A stretch of 41,971 nucleotides of DNA from an uncultured Bulleidia sp. (GTDB lineage: Bacteria; Bacillota_I; Bacilli_A; Erysipelotrichales; Erysipelotrichaceae), in NCBI GenBank assembly GCA_934757945.1, contig CAKVLT010000012.1:1-41971 (forward strand), written 5' to 3'. Below, piece after piece: positions 32,850 to 41,804 of the stretch. Every line of letters begins with the position of its first letter. The first letter of the stretch is position 1. The notes under the pieces were generated by a model. That model saw nothing but the letters and a program-made list of their open reading frames with translations, did not search any database and had not been told where the DNA came from. The position numbers and the translations under genes were made by a program.

Positions 32850-34742
32850 TCAATATTTTTGCAATACCTCTATGAACTCTTCATAATTCTGTACTTTCAA
32901 TAAATCCTGTACAGCTTCTCCTTCATTCAAAAAGGTACTGACAGTATCCATAAACCACTTCGTCTGCCTGGAATCAGGAAGGTTGATCAGAAATACCAGC
33001 TGAATGTAATGTTCTTGCCATTTTACCGGAGTGTTCAGTTTCAATACTGACACAAAGCTATATTCCTGTATTGTCATGACAGGATGAGGTATGGCAATAT
33101 ACTTGCCAAATTCTGTAGAATCTATTTCTTCCCTTTGTAAAACAAGTTCCTTGAAGTCTTCAGGTAAGGAGTACTTTTTAGAGATATTCTGTATCATGAC
33201 ATCCAGCACTTCTTCTTTGGAATTCAGATGATCTACAACTGTAAACATCTCTTTATCTATCGTATCCAGTAAGATGCCTGTCACACGTAATTTCTCACAT
33301 AACGTACGTATTTTCTGTACATCACTATCTGTAACTCTGGAAGATATCTGTATCACTGTTGCAGAAGACTGTAAAGTTTCTTCTGTAGTATTTAGTACCA
33401 CATCGTAGTTTTCATGAATAATGGAATAATTCTGATGATAGTCTTCCACAGTAATGAAATAGAATCCACTGAAGAAATCATCCAGTTCTTTCTTCAGTCT
33501 GTAAGACAATAAGACATACATGCTTTCAACTTCATGACATACCACAATGGCACTGAGTTTTTCCTGGTTGCCTGTTTCTCTTTTTTCCAAAGCCAATGCA
33601 ATATGCAATGTAAAATAAGCTATTTCTGCACTGGTCATTTCTTCCTGCGGTAATAGACCATCTAATCCATACAACGCCAGTTCATAGGCATAGGGATAGC
33701 TTTTCTTGATATTGTTTAAATCTTCCTGATGAATCAGGAAATGATTTCTTACACGTGTCAGAAAAGGCACCACATGATTCATCAAAGCAATACGTAATTC
33801 TTCATCTTCAAATAAGTCTACTTTTGTAGACTTATAGATGTTTCTGAGAAATTTATTGATGAATACAAGAGCTTCACGGCTGACTTCCACCTGTAAATGT
33901 TCATGACCATACAATCTTCTTTTTCCTGTAATGTGCATAGTCATATAGACCTGTTCATCTTCTGTAAATATAATGCCATAGCGTTCTTTAATCTGTTTGG
34001 CAATATACCCTGTCACAAAGAATTCAGGTGTTACATGAATTTGTGATCTGACATTGCTGTCAATATCTATCGTATTGCCTGTCTTCAATCTGGTGATAGC
34101 TATTAAGAAATGTAAGGCAATGGATTTGATGGATTCCTGACTGACTGCAATATTGAACTTTTTCATGGCACGTTCAATAATGGGCTGAATACCACTGATA
34201 TAATCTTCGGTATCCGCATGTTGAAAATAGGAATCCAGAATGGATGTATTTCTGCATTCCTGAGAAATACATAATCTCACATCTTTTTCTTCTCCCATCA
34301 CTCTATACCCGCTGGATCTGGAATTCACCAGCTGTAAATGATACTTTTCAAGAACAGTGGAAATATCCTTTAAGTGCATACGTAATAAAGAGGGAGAAAT
34401 AAACACTTCCTCTGCCAGATCATAAGAATCAATGTACTCTGTACTTGTCAGTAATCTTAAAAGTAAATACTTCTTTCTTGTTTCAGGGGTGTTAAAAGGA
34501 TTTTCTTCATCTTCTTCCAGATATTTTCTGAAAGCCACAGGATCATGAATCACAATTCTGAATCCCTGTCCGTGATACACATCCAGTAAAGCACCATTCT
34601 CCTGTAACTCTTCTTTAAGAATACTCATATATTTACGTATGGTTCTGGAGGATACTCCGACTGCCTGGCCTATATCATTACTGGAGACATACTCGTTTTT
34701 ATTTAAAAGATATTTAATAATTTCCTTTTCTTTATTTTCCAT
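32850..34742 (-). CDS. PRD-containing PTS-regulated transcriptional activator (LicR/MtlR type)
   Basis: These regulators are switched by phosphorylation from the PTS. The 630 residues comprise an N-terminal helix-turn-helix (about 1-60; IGQAVGVSSRTIRKYMS), a second helix-turn-helix region (about 85-130), PRD1 (about 190-290), PRD2 (about 300-400), a IIB-like region (about 410-490) and a C-terminal IIA-like domain (about 490-630) with AIPHPVM containing His553. PRD1 and PRD2 conserve His/Arg positions of the family, for example SIALHFLIAI and AYFTLHIALAL. It therefore binds DNA rather than RNA. A palindrome upstream of its own start is repeated upstream of the IIB-IIC gene at 36.6 kb, which marks the likely target operon. 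Ends in its own terminator. Confidence 0.9.
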   Translation of the reverse strand: MENKEKEIIKYLLNKNEYVSSNDIGQAVGVSSRTIRKYMSILKEELQENGALLDVYHGQGFRIVIHDPVAFRKYLEEDEENPFNTPETRKKYLLLRLLTSTEYIDSYDLAEEVFISPSLLRMHLKDISTVLEKYHLQLVNSRSSGYRVMGEEKDVRLCISQECRNTSILDSYFQHADTEDYISGIQPIIERAMKKFNIAVSQESIKSIALHFLIAITRLKTGNTIDIDSNVRSQIHVTPEFFVTGYIAKQIKERYGIIFTEDEQVYMTMHITGKRRLYGHEHLQVEVSREALVFINKFLRNIYKSTKVDLFEDEELRIALMNHVVPFLTRVRNHFLIHQEDLNNIKKSYPYAYELALYGLDGLLPQEEMTSAEIAYFTLHIALALEKRETGNQEKLSAIVVCHEVESMYVLLSYRLKKELDDFFSGFYFITVEDYHQNYSIIHENYDVVLNTTEETLQSSATVIQISSRVTDSDVQKIRTLCEKLRVTGILLDTIDKEMFTVVDHLNSKEEVLDVMIQNISKKYSLPEDFKELVLQREEIDSTEFGKYIAIPHPVMTIQEYSFVSVLKLNTPVKWQEHYIQLVFLINLPDSRQTKWFMDTVSTFLNEGEAVQDLLKVQNYEEFIEVLQKY

Positions 34743-34792
34743 ACTTACCTGACTTAATTCTACTACAGTATATAGTATACAGATGCTAACAA

Positions 34793-34812
34793 GCTTCCTC
34801 TTTTAAAAGGAA
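34793..34812. promoter_or_regulatory. Operator copy A upstream of the PRD regulator
   Basis: GCTTCCTCTTTTAAAAGGAA is an imperfect palindrome 50 nt upstream of the regulator's ATG and close to a minus-strand TATACT (34779-34774). It matches the copy at 36543-36562 at 18 of 20 positions, and both are followed by a TTTTG 8 nt on. Confidence 0.7.
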
Positions 34813-35027
34813 GATATTTTGCAAAAAGCATAGGTATCCATACTACTTAACTGCCGATTGTCACACGGAGTATATATGTATCCGCCACATCATAGCAAAG
34901 GGTTTCAGATGCTGTGTTATTTTTTCCGGGGATTAAATAGCAGATACTGCAACTTTTTCCATGTTTTTTGTTTATCGTGCATGTACTTTTTCCCGGGAAT
35001 TATTATAGTACTATTGAGGTGAGATGT

Positions 35028-36335
35028 ATGTTAAAAAGAAAATTCATGAATGATTTACTGGAATGGAAGAATACTCAGAGTACTTCAAAAACAAAGCAAT
35101 GCTTATTAGTAAAAGGTGCAAGGCAGGTAGGTAAAAGTACACTTATTGAAGAATTCGGCAGAACATATTATGATAACTTCATCAGTATTGATTTCAGAAA
35201 AGAAAAAGAATTTAGAACTATTTTTGATGATTCTTTTGATATAAATTCTCTAATTGGAAAATTCAGTTTATTGCGTCCCGGCATAAAATTCATACCCGGC
35301 AAAACATTACTGTTATTAGACGAAATACAAGATTGTCCCAAAGCAAGATCATCTTTGAAATACTGGGCACTGGACGCAAGGTTTGATGTCATTGCCTCAG
35401 GATCTTTATTAGGTATTTCTGAAGCCCCTTCTTCTGTTCCGGTAGGATATGAAAAAGTCAAAACATTACATGCAATGGATTTTGAAGAATTTTTATGGGC
35501 TTTAGGAATTGACAGTAACGCCATAAATACCTTAAAACCATATTTCACAAATGGTCTACATATACCGGATGCAATAAACAATAAAATGTTTGAATATCTC
35601 AGAACATATATGATTACTGGTGGTATGCCAAATGTAATTAACAAATATCTGACTACACATGACTTTTTCAGTGTCGATCAGGAACAAAATATCATTATCG
35701 ATGGATACCGTGATGATATTGCATGTTATACAGAAACTGATGAACGCATTAAAGCAAGATCCTGTTACGATTCTATTCCCCGTCAATTACTGAAAGATAA
35801 CCATAAATTTCAATATAAAGAAGTGAAACAGGGAAAAACTTCGTCCTACTTTATGAGTAGTATTGACTGGATTGAAAATGCCGGTATGGCAACCAGATGC
35901 TATAACCTTTATGAACCTGCTTTTCCAATTAAAGGATATATAGATGAAGATAAATTCCGGTTATATATGAATGATATTGGTTTATTAACAGCCTCCTATG
36001 GCTATCAGACCAAAAGTTCTGTTTTTAATAACCAATTATATGGAAACCTGAAAGGTGCACTGTACGAAAATCTGATAGCTGATTTCCTGATCAAGAAAAA
36101 CTATCCCCTTGTGTATTACAAAAATCAGAAAGGAACAGTAGAATTAGAATTCTTTATAGAAAAGGATTCCTCTATTGTCCCTATAGAAGTAAAAGCTAAC
36201 AATTCCCGTACTGCTTCCTTAAATAATATCCTTAAAGATGAACATATCCCGTATGGTTATAAATTTATTACAGGCAATTCAGGCATAGACAAGAAAAAAA
36301 TTACTTTGCCTTTATACATGGCTATGTTTTTATAA
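35028..36335 (+). CDS. AAA_14/DUF4143-type ATPase
   Basis: The protein has 435 residues. Walker A is GARQVGKSTLIEEF (about 30-43) and Walker B is TLLLLDEIQDCP, followed by the sensor-like VIASGSLLGI. A C-terminal DUF4143 half ends in a PD-(D/E)XK-like region (VELEFFIEKD...VPIEVKAN). This is the common Gram-positive/archaeal-type ATPase family of unknown cellular role, often exchanged between genomes. ATG 35028 has GAGGTGAG at a good distance; an earlier in-frame ATG at 34968 lacks one. It lies between a regulator and its target permease, whose paired operators it now separates, and it shows no functional link to either. An insertion is likely. Confidence 0.85.
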   Translation: MLKRKFMNDLLEWKNTQSTSKTKQCLLVKGARQVGKSTLIEEFGRTYYDNFISIDFRKEKEFRTIFDDSFDINSLIGKFSLLRPGIKFIPGKTLLLLDEIQDCPKARSSLKYWALDARFDVIASGSLLGISEAPSSVPVGYEKVKTLHAMDFEEFLWALGIDSNAINTLKPYFTNGLHIPDAINNKMFEYLRTYMITGGMPNVINKYLTTHDFFSVDQEQNIIIDGYRDDIACYTETDERIKARSCYDSIPRQLLKDNHKFQYKEVKQGKTSSYFMSSIDWIENAGMATRCYNLYEPAFPIKGYIDEDKFRLYMNDIGLLTASYGYQTKSSVFNNQLYGNLKGALYENLIADFLIKKNYPLVYYKNQKGTVELEFFIEKDSSIVPIEVKANNSRTASLNNILKDEHIPYGYKFITGNSGIDKKKITLPLYMAMFL

Positions 36336-36542
36336 CTGGCAATCTTCTTTTCTTTTTTGAGTAACAAAAATATTGGCAGTTAAGATACGCATTGATTGCA
36401 AACTGGCACGAGGGCTTGTACAGCGTAGCTGCATGGGACTGATTACAGCATAATTCACTGTCAGTATACACCCGTCATTGGAGCAGCTCTGGTATCAACT
36501 CAAAAACGTTCTTATGAAAAAAACTTATTCACATTTCAATTT

Positions 36543-36562
36543 GCTTCCTCTTCTAAGAGGAA
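36543..36562. promoter_or_regulatory. Operator copy B upstream of the IIB-IIC gene
   Basis: GCTTCCTCTTCTAAGAGGAA contains the perfect inverted repeat TTCCTCTT-CT-AAGAGGAA. It lies 37 nt upstream of the permease ATG and matches copy A at 34793-34812. The gap between 36336 and 36542 shows no other clear site; a weak hairpin (36334-36343 with 36372-36381) follows the ATPase stop without a T run. Confidence 0.7.
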
Positions 36563-36599
36563 ATCGTTTTGTACATGAAAAAAATAAAAGGAATATTGT

Positions 36600-38294
36600 A
36601 TGAGTGTAGATAGGAAACAGTGTATGACAAACAACTTAACTATCTTAGTGGTCTGCGTTTCAGGAGCTAGTTCCAGCATATTGATCAATAAGATGAAACA
36701 ACACATACAGCCCGGGGAAAACTGGTTGATCGAAGCTAAGGGACTGATAGACATACCGAATGTCATAGCCAAATATGATGTGGTATTACTCGCTCCGCAG
36801 GCAAAAGCCTCTTACGATTCCATAGTGGAAGAAGCCTCCTTTTACGGAGATATCAAAGTTTTACCTATCCCTGCTGACATCTTTGCCTCAGGGGATGGTG
36901 AAAAACTGGATGACATGGTAAGAAAAGCTTTTGACGACTTGACTGACGCAGAAGAAAAAGGAGAGAAAATGTCAGAAACAAAAAAGGTCGGCTTCATGGA
37001 CAAATTCCAGAATTTCATGGAAGAATATGTTGTTCCGGTAGGGCAGAAAATTGCCAATCAGAAACATCTCGCTGCTGTGCGTGATGGTCTTACAATCTTA
37101 ATTCCAATTACAGTTATTGGTGGTTTTGCAATGTTAATAGCTATGCCACCTGTACCTGCAACAATCACAGAACCTTCCAACTTCTTCTATGCATTCTTAC
37201 TTGCATGGAAAAGCTTTGCCACAGCAAATGCTGCAACATTATTACTTCCATACTATTTAACTATCGGAGCTATCTCCATCTATGTAGTATGCGGTGTATC
37301 TTATCAGTTAGCCACATCCTATAAGATGAATGGCATCAACAACATGATCATGGCACTTGTGGTGTACCTGTGTGTATCTGGTGCTTTTGATATAAGTACA
37401 GCTTCCATCAACGTCACAATGCTTGGTGCAGGCTATATGTTTGCGGCCATGGTTATTGGTTTACTGGTAGTAGAAATTAACAGATTCTTTGCAAGAAAGA
37501 ATATTGTTATCAAGCTTCCTGATTCCGTACCACCTAACGTAGCTGCTCCATTCAACGTCTTATTACCAGGTGCTGCCAACGTTATCTTATTCATCGCATT
37601 AGATGCTGTAATCAAGATGTTAACAGGTGCAGGTCTTGCAAGTCTTGTATATACCATCTTCCAGCCATTAATGAAAGCTGGAACTTCCTTACCTGCATGG
37701 TGGATCTTCAATATCATTTCCACTATCTTCTGGTGGTTTGGTATCCATGGTGGAAATATGGTCGGCGTTGTCTTAACACCTATTACAACTGCAGGTCTTG
37801 CCGCAAATGCCGAAGCTATTGCCGCAGGAACAACACCTGAATATATCCTTGCAGGTTCCGTAAATGGTATCTTCGGTAACTGGATTACCTATCTTGCCAT
37901 GAACATTGTTATCCTCTTATTTGCCAAGAGTAAACAGGCACGTTCTGTATCCAAGATTGCCATTGTCCCAAGTATGTTCAATATCAACGAACCTTCCATC
38001 TTCGGTTTACCAACCGTATTAAATGTCTATACACTGATTCCAATGTTATTAGGAACAGTCATTAACTCTTCCATTTACTGGTTTGCCGCAAGCATGAACC
38101 TGTGTGGTAAGTTCTATATCACATTACCATTCACAGTCCCTGGTCCTTTAGCCGCATGGCTTGGTACAGGTGACATCCGTACAATCGTTGTATGGTTGGT
38201 AGTATTTGTCATCGATGTTCTACTCATTACACCATTCATCATGACCTATGATAAACAGCTTTTAAAAGCAGAGCAGGAAAACGAAAACAACTAA
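36600..38294 (+). CDS. PTS lactose/cellobiose-family permease, IIB and IIC fused
   Basis: The 564-residue protein fuses a IIB domain (about 10-105) to a IIC domain (about 135-555). IIB begins LTILVVCVSGASSSILINKM with the phosphorylated Cys19, then VVLLAPQAKA. IIC has about ten hydrophobic segments and family blocks such as RDGLTILIPITVIGGFAML, WWFGIHGGNMVG and PSMFNINEPSIFGLP. Lactose/cellobiose-type IIB and IIC are usually separate genes or fused in the IIC-IIB order, so IIB-IIC is less common. No IIA gene adjoins; IIA must come from elsewhere. AAAGGA lies 8 nt before ATG 36600. It heads a four-gene plus-strand group. Confidence 0.9.
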   Translation: MSVDRKQCMTNNLTILVVCVSGASSSILINKMKQHIQPGENWLIEAKGLIDIPNVIAKYDVVLLAPQAKASYDSIVEEASFYGDIKVLPIPADIFASGDGEKLDDMVRKAFDDLTDAEEKGEKMSETKKVGFMDKFQNFMEEYVVPVGQKIANQKHLAAVRDGLTILIPITVIGGFAMLIAMPPVPATITEPSNFFYAFLLAWKSFATANAATLLLPYYLTIGAISIYVVCGVSYQLATSYKMNGINNMIMALVVYLCVSGAFDISTASINVTMLGAGYMFAAMVIGLLVVEINRFFARKNIVIKLPDSVPPNVAAPFNVLLPGAANVILFIALDAVIKMLTGAGLASLVYTIFQPLMKAGTSLPAWWIFNIISTIFWWFGIHGGNMVGVVLTPITTAGLAANAEAIAAGTTPEYILAGSVNGIFGNWITYLAMNIVILLFAKSKQARSVSKIAIVPSMFNINEPSIFGLPTVLNVYTLIPMLLGTVINSSIYWFAASMNLCGKFYITLPFTVPGPLAAWLGTGDIRTIVVWLVVFVIDVLLITPFIMTYDKQLLKAEQENENN

Positions 38295-38302
38295 TTAAAC
38301 AT

Positions 38303-38333
38303 GTAAAAGCTGAGAGTCCCCCTCAGCTTTTAC
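38303..38333 (+). other. Intercistronic hairpin without U tract
   Basis: GTAAAAGCTGAG (38303-38314) pairs perfectly with CTCAGCTTTTAC (38322-38333) around AGTCCCC. No T run follows, so a leaky terminator or an RNA-stabilising structure is more likely than a full stop. It would set higher IIB-IIC levels than those of the three genes downstream. Confidence 0.7.
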
Positions 38334-38354
38334 TGCTATGGAAAGGAATACACT

Positions 38355-39170
38355 ATGAACGTAACATTTACAAAAGAAAAGATTACAGATCATCTCTATC
38401 GTATTAAAGGCATCGGTGATGTAGCCATGTACTTTATTCTGGGAAAAGAAAAAGGCATGTTAATAGATACAGGGTATGGAGTTGGTGATTTAAAAGGATA
38501 TATTGACAATACCTTCCATGTACCTTATGAAGTGCTCATTACCCATGGACATGTAGATCATGCCTCAGGCTGTCAGCAATGGGATACTGTATACATGAAT
38601 CCTCTGGATAAAGAGTTATTCTTTGAAAGAACACAGTACACCTTCAGAAAACTCTCCTTAAGTAAAAACTATCCGGACATTCAGGACAGTGATTTTATAC
38701 CTATGTACACAGGTACTTTTAAAGACCTGAAAGATGGCATGACTTTTGATCTTGGTGATGTCACCATTGAAACCTATAGTGCACCAGGACATACTCATGG
38801 TATGATGGTTGTACTGATTCCTGAAGAAAGAATCTGTTTATTCGGAGACGCCTGTGGTGTGATGACATTCATCTTCAGACCGGAGTGTTCCACTGTTGAA
38901 CAATATCTGAATACTTTATCCAGATTAAAATCCATGGAAAACAGATACGACCGTATCTTAAGACAACATGGCACATGTGAATCTCCTAAATCTCTTGTAG
39001 ATGAAAACATCGAAGTTGCAAAAGAGATTCTTGCAGGTACAGATGATCATATTCCATGGAAATTCCAGCAGTATGATGTCTTTATTGCCAAGGAAACAGA
39101 CTTTACTACAGGTATAAGAAAAGACGGAAAATCAGGCAATATTGTCTATTCATTAGATCACATCAGATAA
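38355..39170 (+). CDS. Metallo-beta-lactamase-fold hydrolase
   Basis: The 271-residue protein has the zinc motif THGHVDHASG (His64, His66, Asp68, His69), then the downstream SAPGHTHGMM and LFGDAC blocks that supply the remaining metal ligands. The fold covers lactonases, phosphodiesterases, esterases and others, and the substrate is not readable here. ATG 38355 follows GGAAAGG. It is co-transcribed with the permease, the DUF1593 protein and the transporter, so it probably acts on an imported or derived compound of that pathway. Confidence 0.85.
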   Translation: MNVTFTKEKITDHLYRIKGIGDVAMYFILGKEKGMLIDTGYGVGDLKGYIDNTFHVPYEVLITHGHVDHASGCQQWDTVYMNPLDKELFFERTQYTFRKLSLSKNYPDIQDSDFIPMYTGTFKDLKDGMTFDLGDVTIETYSAPGHTHGMMVVLIPEERICLFGDACGVMTFIFRPECSTVEQYLNTLSRLKSMENRYDRILRQHGTCESPKSLVDENIEVAKEILAGTDDHIPWKFQQYDVFIAKETDFTTGIRKDGKSGNIVYSLDHIR

Positions 39171-39184
39171 AAAGGAGATTACAT

Positions 39185-40708
39185 ATGTTAAAACCACGTA
39201 CCATCATCACAACAGATATGGAATGTGATGATATGAATTCATTAATTCATCTGTGTCTGTTCTTAAATGAACTGGATGTAGATGGATTTATCTACACATC
39301 CAGTAAATTCCATTTTAATGGAGATGGTAAACACACACTTGGTGAAGTCACCCCTCACTACAGATGCAGCGGTAATATGGCTATCTATGGACATCAGGGA
39401 TATCCTCATCCAGATCCTTCAGCCAAAGACCTTACATCCTACAGACCATTTGAAACAGGGTGGATAGAATCTTTATGGGATAAAGAATACAGACAGGCGT
39501 ATCCATATCTTTCCTCTAACGCCGAAGGATATCCAACACCTGAAGAACTGTTGAGTAAAACAGTCTTAGGAAACATAGAGTTTGAAGGCGATGTTCGATT
39601 TGACACAGACGGATCCAATCTTATTAAAAAAGCAATTCTTGACGATGATGAAAGACCCCTGTACTTACAATCATGGGGTGGAGCCAATACTATTGTGCGC
39701 GCCCTGATGTCTATTGCAAATGACTATAAAAATACTGACCAATGGGAAAACATACAGAAAAAAGTCACTGATAAAGTAAGAATACTCGGAATAATTAACG
39801 GCATCGGTCAAGATAACAGCTGGTTAGATTACGGAAAACCATTATTCCCGGATGTAGTCTTATTAAAAACAGAAAATACCTATGGCAGTTACTTTGCGTC
39901 CATGACATCTCAGATTGACTGTAAAGAAACCTTTCAGGCAGAATGGTTAAAACAGCACATTAAGTTTAACCACGGGCCATTAATGTCTAAATACGGATTA
40001 ATGGGAGACGGTACGTATTATCCTGGTGAACCTGACAGAAACCAGTACGGTCTCTATCCAACTATTGACTGGGGATTTGATGGCATGGAACCTGTCACTT
40101 TCCCACCTTATGACTTCTTAGGAGAAGGTGACAGTAATACCTATATTCCTTTACTGACATTCGGTTTAAGAACTTTAGATGATTATGCATTTGGATCCCT
40201 GCTTGGAAGAATCACTACAGATGGTAAGGATGTACCTCTTACCTATGACTGGTTTACAGGAAAACAAGGTCATCCTAACAGATTCTTAAAGATGTACCAG
40301 GAAGAATGGGCCGCAAGAGCAGACTGGTGCTGTAAGCCATACAAAGATTGTTCCCACCCTCCTGTAGCCAAAACAGACATACAGGATATAGAAGTATCCG
40401 CAGGAGAAACCGTTCCACTTCATATAGATGTAGAATGCTCCACCCCTTATACCGTTTACTGGGAAATACAACCAGAATTAAGCACTTATACAGGTGACTA
40501 TGCACTGCGTTGTTTTGAACCATCTCAGCAGGCGACATATTTTACCATTCCGCAAGATGCAAAACTTCATGATTCCTTTATTGTGCTTTGTACAGTAAAA
40601 TCTAACAGTCATATACCTATGACAAGATACGTTCAGATACGTATCCAAGTCATATCTACAGATGTAGACACGGCTGAAAACAACCCACTGAAAGGAATTG
40701 GTTACTGA
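39185..40708 (+). CDS. DUF1593 nucleoside-hydrolase-like protein
   Basis: The 507-residue protein starts with RTIITTDMECDDMNSLIHL. The Asp-rich TDxECDD motif resembles the Ca2+-binding N-terminus of inosine-uridine nucleoside hydrolases and is the signature of the DUF1593 family, annotated as glycoside-linked. YLQSWGGANTIVRALM is the second conserved block. The last 110 residues (about 390-500) look like an Ig-like beta domain (DIEVSAGETVPLHIDV), which matches other DUF1593 proteins. No signal peptide is present, so it is likely cytoplasmic. AAGGAG precedes the start by 6 nt. It may cleave a glycosidic or N-glycosidic bond in the imported compound (inference). Confidence 0.78.
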   Translation: MLKPRTIITTDMECDDMNSLIHLCLFLNELDVDGFIYTSSKFHFNGDGKHTLGEVTPHYRCSGNMAIYGHQGYPHPDPSAKDLTSYRPFETGWIESLWDKEYRQAYPYLSSNAEGYPTPEELLSKTVLGNIEFEGDVRFDTDGSNLIKKAILDDDERPLYLQSWGGANTIVRALMSIANDYKNTDQWENIQKKVTDKVRILGIINGIGQDNSWLDYGKPLFPDVVLLKTENTYGSYFASMTSQIDCKETFQAEWLKQHIKFNHGPLMSKYGLMGDGTYYPGEPDRNQYGLYPTIDWGFDGMEPVTFPPYDFLGEGDSNTYIPLLTFGLRTLDDYAFGSLLGRITTDGKDVPLTYDWFTGKQGHPNRFLKMYQEEWAARADWCCKPYKDCSHPPVAKTDIQDIEVSAGETVPLHIDVECSTPYTVYWEIQPELSTYTGDYALRCFEPSQQATYFTIPQDAKLHDSFIVLCTVKSNSHIPMTRYVQIRIQVISTDVDTAENNPLKGIGY

Positions 40709-40709
40709 T

Positions 40710-41618
40710 ATGGTACTAATATTATCAAAACAAATACTGATTATGTTTACATTGATTGCTATAGGCTATCTGTTCTTCAAGAAAAATATGATTACAATTC
40801 AGGGAAGTGCAGACATGGGAAAAGTACTTTTGTACTTAGTCATTCCTGTAGTCATCGTGAATAGTTTCTGGATAGAAAGAACACAGGAAAAAACCATGGA
40901 ATTACTCTATTCTATTCTTCTTTCCATTGTAGCTATGGGATTATCCGTACTTATAGGATATCTCTTCTTCGGAAAGAAAGACGGTATCTCCGCATTCTCC
41001 AGTGCTTTCTCCAATGCAGGCTTTATTGGTATTCCTTTAGTTACTGCAGCTGTTGGTAATGAAGGTGCTTTCTTTGTAGCCATGATGATTGTCATGATCA
41101 ACGCCTTACAATGGACAGTAGGTGTCTACATGATTTCCAAAGACAAAAACGCCATGAGTTTCAAAAAGATACTGACCAATCCTATTGTCATTTCTGTTGT
41201 CATTGGCTTATTTGTTTACTTTCTGAATATTCCACAACCAGCTATCATCACTGATTTATTTTCCAGCATCAAAGGCATTAACACTGCATTAGCCATGTTA
41301 GTATCTGGTACCTATCTTGCTAAATCTGATTTGCTAAAAATGTTAACAAGGAAAAATACCTACATTGTCAGTTTTGTAAGATTACTGGTGATTCCACTCA
41401 TCATCTTAGGGGTATTCTATGTATTACCAATTGGTACTCTGGATATCAAATTAACTCTGGTCATTGCAGCCGCATGTCCTGTAGGAAGTAATGTAGCTAT
41501 CTTTGCACAGCAATACGATAAAAACTATACGGAAGCAGTAGAACAGGTGTGTATGTCTACCTTACTATGTCTGTTCACTCTTCCATTACTTGTCAGTATC
41601 GCCGCAATAATTCTGTAA
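40710..41618 (+). CDS. AEC-family transporter (auxin efflux carrier type)
   Basis: AEC proteins are ten-helix secondary carriers for organic acids or related small molecules. The 302 residues show about nine to ten hydrophobic segments and the typical AFSNAGFIGIPLV block with the broken-helix Asn-Ala-Gly, plus ACPVGSNVAIFAQQYD near the C-terminus. ATG 40710 is one base after the DUF1593 stop; a TTG at 40698 with GAAAGG just 2 nt before it is a less likely start. As the last gene of the group, it could export or import a by-product. Substrate unknown. Confidence 0.88.
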   Translation: MVLILSKQILIMFTLIAIGYLFFKKNMITIQGSADMGKVLLYLVIPVVIVNSFWIERTQEKTMELLYSILLSIVAMGLSVLIGYLFFGKKDGISAFSSAFSNAGFIGIPLVTAAVGNEGAFFVAMMIVMINALQWTVGVYMISKDKNAMSFKKILTNPIVISVVIGLFVYFLNIPQPAIITDLFSSIKGINTALAMLVSGTYLAKSDLLKMLTRKNTYIVSFVRLLVIPLIILGVFYVLPIGTLDIKLTLVIAAACPVGSNVAIFAQQYDKNYTEAVEQVCMSTLLCLFTLPLLVSIAAIIL

Positions 41619-41625
41619 TCGAAAG

Positions 41626-41650
41626 CGACAGTGTTCTGCTGTCGTTTTTA
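41626..41650 (+). terminator. Intrinsic terminator of the permease operon
   Basis: CGACAG (41626-41631) pairs with CTGTCG (41639-41644) around TGTTCTG, with a further A/T extension and a following TTTTT. It lies 8 nt after the AEC stop codon. Confidence 0.8.
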
Positions 41651-41721
41651 CTTTCATCAATTCATTATCTTTCTTAAAAGTGTTGCACACTTTTTTGAAG
41701 AATTTGTTCTTTCAGCAGCTA

Positions 41722-41758
41722 TAAAAAATTGCATAAGTTTTAAAAACTTACACAATTT
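41722..41758 (-). terminator. Intrinsic terminator of the right-edge gene
   Basis: On the minus strand AAATTG (41758-41753) and TAAGTTT pair with AAACTTA and CAATTT (ending 41726) with a 2-nt internal loop, followed by TTTTTT. It lies about 50 nt past the stop at 41805. It converges with the plus-strand terminator. Confidence 0.65.
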
Positions 41759-41804
41759 TAGTAACAACCTGCCATACAGGTTTCTTCATTTACTGCTTTA
41801 CAAA

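Noticed and set aside
32850..34742. BglG-type RNA-binding antiterminator
   Set aside because: The N-terminus is a DNA-binding helix-turn-helix rather than a CAT RNA-binding domain, and IIB/IIA-like domains follow the PRDs.
34841..35027. Attachment site or target duplication bordering the ATPase gene
   Set aside because: I compared 34821-35027 with 36336-36542 by eye and found no direct repeat long enough to call.
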